This document shows, in pieces, positions 47,612 to 58,203 of a stretch of DNA of 64,000 bases. The position numbers were made by a program, and so were the translations under genes. The first letter of the stretch is position 1. Each line of letters begins with the position of its first letter. Source of the stretch: Plutella xylostella (Eukaryota > Arthropoda > Insecta > Lepidoptera > Plutellidae); the NCBI RefSeq assembly GCF_932276165.1, contig NC_063983.1, positions 10,423,501 to 10,487,500 of the forward strand, given 5' to 3'. The notes under the pieces were generated by a model. The model saw only the letters and a list, made by a program, of their open reading frames with translations, was not told the DNA's origin and searched no databases.

Positions 47612-47811
47612 CTTACTATAATATTATAAATGCGAAAGTAACTGTGTCTGTCTGTCTGTTACTCTTTCACGCCAAAACTACTGAACGGATTTGAATGAAA
47701 TTTGGTATACATACGGTCTAGACCCTGGGAACAAACATAGGCTACTTTTTATCCCGGAATTCCCACGGGAAAACTATTTAGGGCGAAGCGAAGCGCGCGG
47801 GAACAGCTATA
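47612..47811 (-). repeat. Lepidopteran dispersed repeat, minus copy of an inverted pair
   Basis: This is the inverse complement of the copy that ends at 47548, separated from it by about 63 bp. The two can pair over nearly 190 bp. Confidence 0.78.
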
Positions 47812-47818
47812 TCTATAT

Positions 47819-47848
47819 ATACAGGGTGTCCCAAGGGCACCCTGTATG
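47819..47848. repeat. Short perfect-stem hairpin
   Basis: TACAGGGTGTCCC-AA-GGGCACCCTGTA is a stem with one bulged base. The word ACAGGGTGTCCC is a frequent transposon end in Lepidoptera, but no element could be delimited. Confidence 0.6.
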
Positions 47849-50723
47849 TATGTACAATGAGGCTGAGAAATAAAAAGAGATGGCTCTGTTCAGTATGACG
47901 TATAGAGTATGACAAAAAACTCCTTGAGATGCCACTCTTTTCACAATTATTTATTTTTTCTCTATGCGGTCATAGCACTCATAGCTCTTCTTAAAAGCTG
48001 TATCTTGTAATTATAAAAAAAATATCGAAATAATAAATTATTGGTAACTACTTATTGATATTCTTGACTTTGTCTGATCTTGTCTTCACGCTATGCCACG
48101 TTTATCGCGTAGTATACAGTAGTACGAGGCAGGAATGTATCTCACCTCATCAGTTGGCAGCTCGCCAGTAGCTTTTTCACTATCTTATCTTATCGCCTGT
48201 TTATGAGCGATGGTGGAGCCATTGCACCATTTGATCGTAAACTAAAAGAATAACAAATTAAAAGCTTAGTGTATTTATCGATCGATCTGGATTCATAGTT
48301 TTTTTTTTCATTTAGCAAAGCCATACGTAACGGGTAGACTGTGTTGAGGAAATAAAACTCAACGTAACCTAACCAACGTTAAAAACCCGCAAGTCCCGCA
48401 CTACGCTACACATAACTATGAACTAACAAACATTTCAGACTCCCAATAGACATCTATTCCTAAACTAGGAGCTAACCTCAAATACTGTGGAGTTGATGGA
48501 TAGTTGGTGACCATAGACAAATTAGCGTAATGACTGGTGGGCCGAGGACAAGGGGCTCCTGATCTATGAGGGAACTGGGATCAAGTACCGGGTTTAGGAC
48601 ATCCATGTAGCTAGGAGATAAACGAGTTGGGCATCGATTGATGTGAAGGGCTATTGTAATAAAAAGTTTATGAATAAGAGCCATAATAATTGCAATTCGA
48701 AATTATGTCCAAAACAGATGCCATCATCTTGATCAGCCAAGAATAAAATGCCAAGGATGAAATAGCATATGTTTCGACCACATTTTCCACAGCATAAATA
48801 CATAATTATAGTTATAAATTGTGTACAAGATAGCGCAACTTTAATAAATAACTCTTTAAACCGGCGGCGCGGAGTGTGGACGCAATCGCGACTCCGCATC
48901 CTGATGTACGGTGAGGGAACGCGCGCTAAATTCACTTTTATTGCAAGAGATCTCTTATCTAATCTCAGCTCAGCAAACACAGTCCCAGAGGAGAGGCTTA
49001 AGGCTCAAATTTGCATAATACGAGCTTATGGCAGGAAGTCCTAGCCCATTAGGAAGAGAGTAAATGCCCTTCATTAAGAAAAGGTCGGTATGTCATTAGA
49101 GAGACTTTAATGAGGGATATAGGTCGCAAGGGTGTGCTGACGTCCTACGTAATGCGGGATAGGGCTCCGGAACTCGTATAAGTTATCGTTTGATCATGCA
49201 TGAGTTGGCTTCGTGTACCGCTGTATAATATTTATAGCTTTAAACTAATTGGCTGCTCTAATGTGGACTTTTTTTACCAAACATTTTGAGTGTAACTTTA
49301 CAAATGACTCGTCAGATAATTAGGAGTGTTCTCGAAGTCTCAACCGACAAGCAGTAGACCCGCGCTCAACAACTGTCTATTTTAAACAGTCACTGAACGC
49401 CAAATAACATCTAATTCGGTGCTTGTGTCGGCCGCGACAGCAGAAGTAGGAAAAGAATATTTCCGAGACTTCAAAGGGGAACTTCTGTGAAAGATCGCCT
49501 TGACAACGAAATATTGCAGACAGAAATAGCCAAGGTACAAAAGAACACGTCAATATAGTTTAGGGTTCCCTTCGTTTAGTCAGAAACGGTGAGGTAAGCC
49601 ATGTTCGACTGTCATGTTTCATTTTTGCTCCTAGCGCTGCGAAGGGAGGGAAATGGGATGAGTTAATCTAAACTGTTTAAGCACTTAAAAGTAAAGTTGT
49701 TGAGGAGTTCAGAGGGTTGCCATTTAAATATTCAGCGTTGCGAAACTCCGGCAAAAGCTATTTGATAAGTGCGAATGAGGTCGAGGAAAAAATTCTGGCG
49801 ATTCTGTTAATTAGGCCGTTCGTTCTGCCCGCATGGCCCGCGGTAAATCACCTCCACTGCTGACGTGGCTAAGGGCCCCAATACTGGAACATGTAGATAG
49901 CTACGAAGCTATATAAAGTACCTACAGATGTATCCATGTTCAGCTCTCTTCTCTCATCACCCTTTGTCTCCGTGAACTTGTCAACAAGTCCGCGGTAATT
50001 GGAATTAGAGCATCTCGACACGCGCGCGTGGAACGCAGCCAGCGCCGCCGGGTCTGCTGAAACCGAGCCTGAAACTACACCCTCAAATACACTCTACCAC
50101 CTGGGCATAAAACCGTATTCAGCTCGGCTTGTTGGTGAATGCGCTCAGCCAGAGGATTTTGGATTTACATGTTCAGTGATGAAGGTGTATATTGGGATGG
50201 CGTGACACTATGATGCAAGCGTCAATTTTACCTATGTCATTATGAAACGTGGCCGCTGTATCGGTGCGGTTGGCGAGGACCGTGGGTCCTAGGGCGGAAG
50301 GGCGACAGTGGCCCGGCGCGGCCGCAGACACCGGCTGGCTCGTGAACACGTGTGTGTAATGGCCGCTCTGTATGAGGACGGCTCAGTTTAATTACGGGGT
50401 ATTAACATAATGCGGTCGTGCTGTAATGTGTCTCAGTACAAGATTAGGTTAATCTGGTTTTTGTGTTCGGAGGAGCCTTTGTTTTTATATTTATGACATG
50501 AGCTTGTCACTGAGACGATGCCATTCAGTGGATTTCAAAACAAAGAGTGCAGGAAAACTTGTATGTATCTACTTATACCCATTACCTAGCTACTCGTACA
50601 ATGTACGGTTGGCATTGTTTAAAAACGACTGAGTCGAGACAACTGAGTGCGATTTTGTAATATGTAAACATATAATAAATGTTTGGCAACAAGAAGATAC
50701 GGAAATCACTTCCAGATGACGTC
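47849..50723. other. Non-coding stretch, no gene supported
   Basis: Short frames (for example 48651-48980 minus) carry no recognisable domain. From 49980 to 50350 the DNA is GC-richer without coding signs that I can support. Confidence 0.4.
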
Positions 50724-52717
50724 AAGGTTCAGGTTTAGGTTTAGGTTCTTTATTTCATAATTATACATTACATGTCAATTCTTTTGTATAGCTACATAAT
50801 ATAAACATTCTTTTACATAAGCGTAAAACATAAAACTAATCGTAAGTCAAGATATAATAATTAATTAACATGTCAAAGATTCAAAAATAAAAATTCTATA
50901 TAAAATGTCAATTTGTAAATGTCATAAAATTAAAATAAGATAAAATATGTCATAAGAATTTTCTTAGGTACCGTACTATACCTAAAACGAATTTTGACTT
51001 ACCCAAATTATCTAAGTATACAAGTTCTATTTCTTTCTGTTAATGAATTCATCCACCGTGTAGAAAGCCTGTTCAGTGAGCCATTTTTTTAATTTAAATT
51101 TAAATGTAGTTAGCTTCTGCTCTTCATCCCGTATCTCAGTTGGTATGGCATTGTAGATGCTCGGGCCCGGTTCCCCTCATCTGGCCTAATCTTTATTGCC
51201 CTAAACTCGTTTCGCATAACTCGTAAGGTCTAAACTTTTTTGGTAGAATCATCACTTCGTCAAGACTTATGTGGCATAAGACTCGTTTCGTCTAAAACTC
51301 TTTTGGCACTAACTTGAAACACCTAAGTCTCGTTTGCTCTAATTGTTCGTATTGGTATAATCTTGTTTCTCCTAATGTTATCTTTACAAATACTATATTA
51401 AGTATGTTTTAAATGTACAAATTGTGGTATTTTTCTCCTACATCCCGAAAATCACGATATTAAATGATCAAAATATCGAAAGTGAATGACTATTATAATT
51501 ATTACAAACGCCATTAAACCCCATGGGATTGAAACCTAAAGATAGGTGCGACGACGAGCAAAGCGAGGAGGAGCGTGTTAGGTGCACATTATCGTCAAAA
51601 GCAAAGCGGAGCGCAGCGAAGCGGAGCGGAGCGTTTCCCACATAGCGGCCACAAATACAAGGCACCAGTTTGCGCTATGTAGGGAGACGCTCCATCAAAG
51701 TTAAAGCCAAACGAATATGATTACTTTATATAACCTATGCCATAGCATTATTAGGCTATTCAAGATTTGGCCATACCATTATTAGGCTAAACAAGATTAT
51801 GCGAAATAACTTTTTACTAAAAGAGATTTATGCCATACGATTTTCGGCGAAACGAGATTTTGACCAAACGTTACTATGCAATACGAGATTAGGCAAATAA
51901 ATCTTAGGCCAAAAAAGGTAGAACCGCTCGGGCCACACACATACACCGACTGTGCGCACTTCGCGAGCTTGTGCCGCACCGCGAGGAGGAGGCCGCTGCG
52001 GCGGGCTCGCTGGCTTACCTTGTACAACTGCATGTTCTTCCTGACAAACAGGGCAACATGCAGTATGTACAAGGAGGGCACCGTCATGAGGCGCAGGTCG
52101 ACGAATGATGGTCGAGCCGATTCGCCGATTTTGATACGGGCCATAGCTCGTATTGCCCTCTTTTGCATGACGAATACACGATGCCAGTCCGCTGCACGGC
52201 CCCACAGCTCAATGCCGTATGTGAGAAGGGACTGAACAGTGGCAAAGTAGCAGGATCTCGTCACATCTTGCGGAACCGTCGCTGCCAGCCGCTGAAGGCC
52301 GAAGCACGCGCTTCCAAGGCGACCACACAACCACTCGATGTGCGAGTCCCAAAACAAACCACTGTCCAGTCGAAAGCCAAGGAAGCAGGTGGTGCTGACC
52401 TGCGCCAAGCAATCCGTGTCCAGGCGCACCTGCAGGGGACGGCTCGGTCGGCCAGCCAGGTTGAAGTGCATGAGGTGTGATTTTCGTGGGTTGAGGGCGA
52501 GACCATTGCACTTGAACCACTCAGCTAACTGCGTGGCAGCCAGAGACAGGCGTCTCTCGAGGTCATCAACGGATCGACCGGTGACCAACGCGGCGACGTC
52601 ATCAGCGTACATAGTTACCTGGGCTTCTTTCACTGAGTTAGGCAGATCGTTCATGAGTGAGTTCAAACACGCCCTATAAATTGCCAAAAAGCTGATGCAA
52701 CGTTCAGAGAAGTTCAC
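50724..52717 (-). mobile_element. 5'-truncated CR1/Jockey-group LINE, split by an inverted-repeat element
   Basis: On the minus strand the frame from 52717 carries the RT catalytic motif (MYADDVAALVTG, about 52610), then GLALNPRKSHLMHFN, the thumb region and C-terminal SVYVCGPS at 51945-51927. Skipping the 759-bp insert and one copy of its duplication, the same frame resumes at 51159 with IYNAIPTEIRDEE and KKWLTEQAFYTVDEF, ending TAG at 51029-51027. About 280 bp of 3' UTR follow, with AATAAAG and a tail of (CCTAAA)-type repeats at 50724-50748. The N-terminal endonuclease and RT fingers are missing, so it is inactive. Confidence 0.82.
51168..51926. mobile_element. 759-bp fold-back-like inverted-repeat element inserted in the LINE
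   Basis: A perfect 8-bp duplication CTCGGGCC flanks it (51160-51167, 51927-51934). The ends are CGGTTC...GAACCG. Both arms (about 51168-51390 and 51720-51926) consist of degenerate tandem words of the type CTCGTTTCGCCTAAA and GGCATAA, in opposite orientation, reading TGGCCTAATCTTTATTGCC on the left and the inverse of TGGCCTAAGATTTATTTGCC on the right. The middle has a GC-rich patch with AAGCGGAGCG words (51600-51640). There is no coding capacity. The structure recalls fold-back transposons whose arms are tandem repeats; an 8-bp duplication would also fit hAT. Confidence 0.82.
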
Positions 52718-55632
52718 CTAGAAACCGATGATGTTGATATTTTTCTTAGCATATCGGTTACAATCACTGTACAAACTACAATCACTAGGCGAGCTAAACT
52801 AGGTTTGTCATTTTGATGAAAAGATTGATCAGTCGGATTAGCGTCAGTCGCTGACTGGCCAGGTTGCACCGGACATGCGTTATCAACAGATAATCCTACA
52901 GCTAAATAACACCCAGCATAATGTCCTGTTGCTACAGGATTATCCGTACAATTCGGGGACTTGGCCCAGCCAGCCCCCGCTCGTTAATATGTCTCTCAAG
53001 CACGTGAATGCTTCTCTTCAACGTAAAATACGGCTTTTCGTAAATGTAACAATGGGAGACACCGTCAAAGTAACACATGCATTCAAATTTATCTTTTACG
53101 ACGCATTTAGGATGGTATAAAATCTAAAGTGTCACATTTAGCGAGGCCCATATTGTATCAGGGTGTTTATAAACAAATAAATTGTGAGGACTTGGACGCA
53201 GCCAAAATTAGTTAACGGAATTTTCATTTGCTGTTTTGATGATATTGCATCCGCCCTGTTTATTGTGTTCAAGACACAACGGTGCCGGTGTGAAGGTTAG
53301 CGTACAGAGTAAGTACAAAGTAATTTTTATGCCTTATGGTTTTAATTAGAAAACAAACAGCCCGATGCAAGTCGGCAATAAACGTATTCTATAAATCACT
53401 TTTTTCAACTTTTATTCCTATATTTGCAGTCATAAAATGTAAGTAGGCTAGGCACGGTAGGTGATATGATAACCCTAGCCTTTATAGAAAGTGATAAGCA
53501 AAGTTTACATGACTTAAAACACATGCAGAAAATGTAACAAAACATAAAGCTAATCACCGAAATTAATGTATTACACGTTTTCTCAGAAGTCTCAGAACCA
53601 TTAGTCTTGAAGATAATATTCGTTGGGAATGAGCGAGTATCATTTGTTACCGCCAGGCGGCGCCACCGCTGCGCTTCACTTTCCTGATCATTTCGGGCAA
53701 AGTTCGTCTTGCTTCAGTAATTATCCACAAATATCTGTAGCCTTATTGTCTGATTTTCAGAGGTGAACAAAGGTTGCTTGCGTGAGTGACGTATCATCCG
53801 GTATTTATAATATGATAATATACACCCAACGCATCCTAGGAGCAGCGACTGACGCAAATATGACCGGCTATTCGTTTCCCCACGGTGACAAACCCTTTTA
53901 AATAAACCTTAACAGCACCGAATAAGACTTTCAAAAATATTTTCAAATTATATTTTGATATAGGTACCTACTTACTTAACTTTTATAAATGTTTGTATCG
54001 AGGAAGAAATAATAAGAGAATGAGGCCCCTGCCCCTGACTGATGACATACTTGACGGTTGCATTTTTAGTTGCGTTATGTTGCTGCGTTTTTTTTAAATT
54101 TAATGGCCATTTATCATGTTAATGTTTTTGTTGAAACGATGGCACATGAAAAATGCACTCCCTGCTTGATATCTTAGGTCATATTTTAAACGAAGATTGA
54201 TAGATATATTACTTTTAAAATAATAAGAAACATTCAAATGCAACTTTAAATATTGTCGATAAAAAAACCTTACAAATTGGATTTATAACTGCTTGGACAT
54301 TAAAATATGATTGTAATCATTTAAAAGTCTTGGAAGCTGCAGAAACATAAAAAGTGACAAAGTCAAATAAAAAACTCGCATACCTTGAAGCCACTGAAAT
54401 CAATAAAATGAAAATGAAATAAATCTAACAACAGTGCAATCAGAGTCCCAGTTCAAACTTCCGACAATTCACAAATGAGCGCATAACTTAGGTACGGCTG
54501 AATAGATTTTAATGAACCATTGCTTTTAAGAAAACTCTTACAGATAATCTATTCTATTCATGTAACTTGTCCAAGTCTGAAAGAGGCCACAAACTTGTAC
54601 CTAGTTAGGTAAAAGTACATACACACATCGAATCTAGATATTAACATCTCTCTTTTAATGTAGTTCATAAACTTACACAACTATCTGTATACGAGTATTT
54701 GTAACATTATTTCAGTAGCGCCCTAGTGTTACGGCCTCCTGAAACTAAGACTATTTAAAAGCTATTCTAGCCTAGCAACTAGCAACGGCAGGAGTCTAGT
54801 CCTTGTGAAGTAGTGAGTCAATAATTGAAGCCACCATGCGCAGTGCGCGCCGACCGCTCGCCCGACCGATCGACCGACCGATCCTACTTTCCATCCAACT
54901 CTCGCGTAGCAACAGCTGATGGAACTTTATAACTATTGCTTTCCATAAAGACTGGCATTAAAATTATCTCTCGGAGGAAATAGAGGCTATTGGAACGAAT
55001 GGCTAGACTTTGTGATAAGCACAGGTTACGGTATGGATGTTGTTAGAGGCTATTTTCGTATATTTTTCCGTTCGGATTGGTTTTAGTTTCTTTTGTTAGA
55101 TGACGTGTTGTATTTTTTATATTGATAGTTGCGAATAGATTTAACGTATATTGAGGTACCTATTGCCATGTCACGAAGCGACCTATTAGCAATGTAGGGA
55201 CTCTTTGTATGCTGAAATTTGTTATTACTTACTCATGCTTTTGAATATTGATGTTAAGTTAAGGATGAATTTATACATAAGTACTTAGTTGTTTAGTTCC
55301 AATCCAATATAGGCCTTCAGCGTGCCTCAGCAAGCAATTTTTGTTTAATTTATTTTTAAGTATAGTTATCGTTAGAGTGTGCAAGAATAACGCTGTATAT
55401 TAATTACATCTACGTACGACGCTAAAACGATTCTATTGCAACATTTTTTTAATAAGCTATTAATTTTTCAAAATTTGCTATAGTACTAACGTTTTTCTAT
55501 TGATAGATAGATGTAACATTGGCATTGTTCAAGCACACTTGTAGTTGCAAGCGCATTGTGTAAGTTCATGCATAGGTGATCGTATTTAGTTACATTCCTG
55601 GCTGGACCAGGTCAGGAACCTATCACCACCCC

Positions 55633-55697
55633 AATCATCATCATCATCTGCCTGTAACCGTCCACTGCTGGACATAGGCCGCTCCCAAGGAGCGAAA
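55633..55697 (-). repeat. RTE LINE 3'-end relic
   Basis: On the minus strand it reads CTCCTTGGGAGCGGCCTATG, then TCCAGCAGTGGACGG, then a GATGATGATGAT tail, the classic end of lepidopteran RTE elements. Confidence 0.75.
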
Positions 55698-57821
55698 GTA
55701 ACAAACGAGTCTATTTGTATAAGTTTACGGTTGTGCGTCTGCACTACAGGAACTTATAAAAAAAGCGTGCTAGTTAGGTACATATAAGTGGAAGGTTAAT
55801 TTCATTCCGATGATCATTCTCGTGCCTAGTAAGTCAAAATACTTGTACTTACAAGTACCTGCAACATACATTATTAGAACATTACTCAACACCGCGGGCT
55901 CACTGAGGCAGTCATATCAACAGATATTTCGTGTGTTCATTTCTTATTTATTTATAGAGATGAGCTCCCCGCCCCTTTCTCCTTCACCCCCCCTCCTTGC
56001 CGCCCCCGCCTCACCTTGCCGCCCCCTTCCCCGGGGGCGGTGCTGTAACGGTGGAACTGTGTAACGAAATAATATGCTTGTATAGTTGGTGGGTAGGCTG
56101 TAAAATTCAGCCATTTTTGTAAATACTTGGTGGTTTATTTTGCAAATTAATATTGTCTCGTACATCGTACATACTTACTTACAATGCAGCAATGTTTCAT
56201 GGAAATTTAATCCGGTTACATAGCAAGTTTATGAACAGGAACACACATATTATGAAATTATAATTTCAGTTCAGTATGACTTTCCCCGCTCTTTCTATCA
56301 CATTATGCGACCACAATGCCAACAGTAATAAACTCTACGAGCGCACTTATTTCCAACACGAATAAATCAACTGAACACACAACAAGTTTGGAGAAAAATC
56401 CATGTTTCCATACAAACAGTTGCTAACCATGTCGTGTCGCGCGATCGGTTGCTGGACTCGTCAACCCCTGAGTCGGTCCCTGCGCGGTCGGTATCGATCT
56501 CGTATGACCTTGGCAGTGAGCGAGGCCATCTATTTATAAGCCCACCCCGGTTAGGGTGATTCCTTTCGTGCACTTTTAAAAAAACTACATGAAAATCACA
56601 AAATCACAACGACAAAAATACTAATTTGATGCTAACGATGGCCATGTTTTACTTCTAGCTCATTCGGGGTAGCCTGGATGGCTACTAGTTTTGCCAAAGT
56701 CATAGGGTGCGAATCTATTTCCATATTTCCTCTACATCCAAGTATGATGTCTTTAAAATTCTTTTATCATTTGTCAATAAATTAATTGCAGTCTAACGAG
56801 TAAAATCCAGAGATGCATTTAGGAACCAGCCGATTTTAACACCCCCTTCAGTTTACAGGTGTAGTTGCTGTGTGTTTGTGTGTGTGTGCAGAGCTTTGTG
56901 AGGGGCGGCGGAGGGTGGCAGATTGAAATGTAAGGGGGTGGGGAAGGGGAAGGGGGTGCATAATTGTGCAATCCCGAGTGATTTCTGGAGGGCTTTGAAG
57001 GTTGTTGCTATGCGCTGACTAATTATGAGCAAGCTTGCGCCCGGCCGCCGGGTGCGATTGCAGAAGCAAAATGGATGCCCTGAGTGTGGAGGAATATGGC
57101 ATTGTGGATTTGAGAGCTGATTGGGTTGACTGATGATGTTAATGTACAGTTCTGATTTACGTATTTGTGGATGTTGTATTCGTGTGATTATGATGTAAGT
57201 TATGAATATAATGTTATACTTACTTAGTAATTAACTACTTACATAATTATCTTTATCATCAGTATCCTGTACCATGGCAATTATCGATGTCTGATGATGA
57301 AAGCTTGGTAGTTAAATTGAAAGCTGTAACTTGACAGGAAAAAGCAAATCAGTGACAATAACTCGGTTAGTCTGTATCAATGTTAAAAAATAATGTTATC
57401 CAGTGGTGGTAGACAGTTGTTGTATAGGTCCTGGGATGCTATCTATAGGACCAGCACGTCCCAACACGGCTGTTGCTACCGAGGCGCGATCGATGCTACC
57501 TGCCCGCGGGGGCGGCGGGGGCGGGGGCGGCAAGCGGAGGGGGGGCAGTCAGCTGTTTGTCCTTTATTTATAGTATCGATGGCTGTTAGACCGTGTTGAG
57601 CTAGGCTCTGTAGGTGGGCAGTTTATTTTTATTGGCTTTATCGAATATATATGAGGGTAGGTGTGGCTGTTGTCAGCTGCCTGCTTCCTTTGCAAGCTTG
57701 TGTTTTTTAGGTCTTCTGAATCTACTGATAAGATCTAAAAGATGTACTTAATGCTAATAACATTTACCTACCCAGAACCAAGACAGCAAAAGTCAGTCTT
57801 AAAACAATCAGACCCATTCGT

Positions 57822-57827
57822 TTTATT
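57822..57827 (-). terminator. Candidate poly(A) signal of MADF gene 3
   Basis: On the minus strand AATAAA stands about 380 bp after the stop codon. It is the first canonical signal I found downstream, but it is unproven. Confidence 0.4.
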
Positions 57828-58203
57828 TAATAATTCTAGTTTTAAATTATACATTAGTTAAATATTTACATTGAGTATGAATACACCCGAGTCCGTATTC
57901 TATGGATGCGATATAGAATGTGACGCATCTTCTGTAGGAAAACTTTTGTACCAGTATACCCGAACAACCAAATAGCTCATTACTATCACGATTTCACGAT
58001 ACTAACTACAATGAGCTTCAATATCATTATTCACCTTCATAGCAGTTTCATATTATATTATCTACACTATCAGAGTTGGCACAGTTATTTAGGAAGTATA
58101 ATTGTATGTCCACCACCATCCTTCTTAAAACTTAAGTATCTTCCACCGGAGATCACACTCACTATCACAAGTACTACACAGTCACAAGTAATAACGCAGC
58201 ACT

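Larger units (their letters stand above)
52718..58203. other. Non-coding stretch between the LINE and MADF gene 3
   Basis: It contains an RTE 3'-end relic (55633-55697), a (CGAC)n-like run at 54850-54885, C-rich DNA at 55966-56041, a (GT)n run at 56873-56890, G-rich DNA at 56934-56960 and a GC island at 57499-57552. An imperfect hairpin (GATAATCCTACAGC ... GCTACAGGATTATC) lies at 52884-52940. No coding frame is supported. Confidence 0.45.

Noticed and set aside
50735..50750. Interstitial telomere repeat
   Set aside because: Only two TTTAGG units, which form the tail of a LINE; the insect telomere unit is TTAGG.
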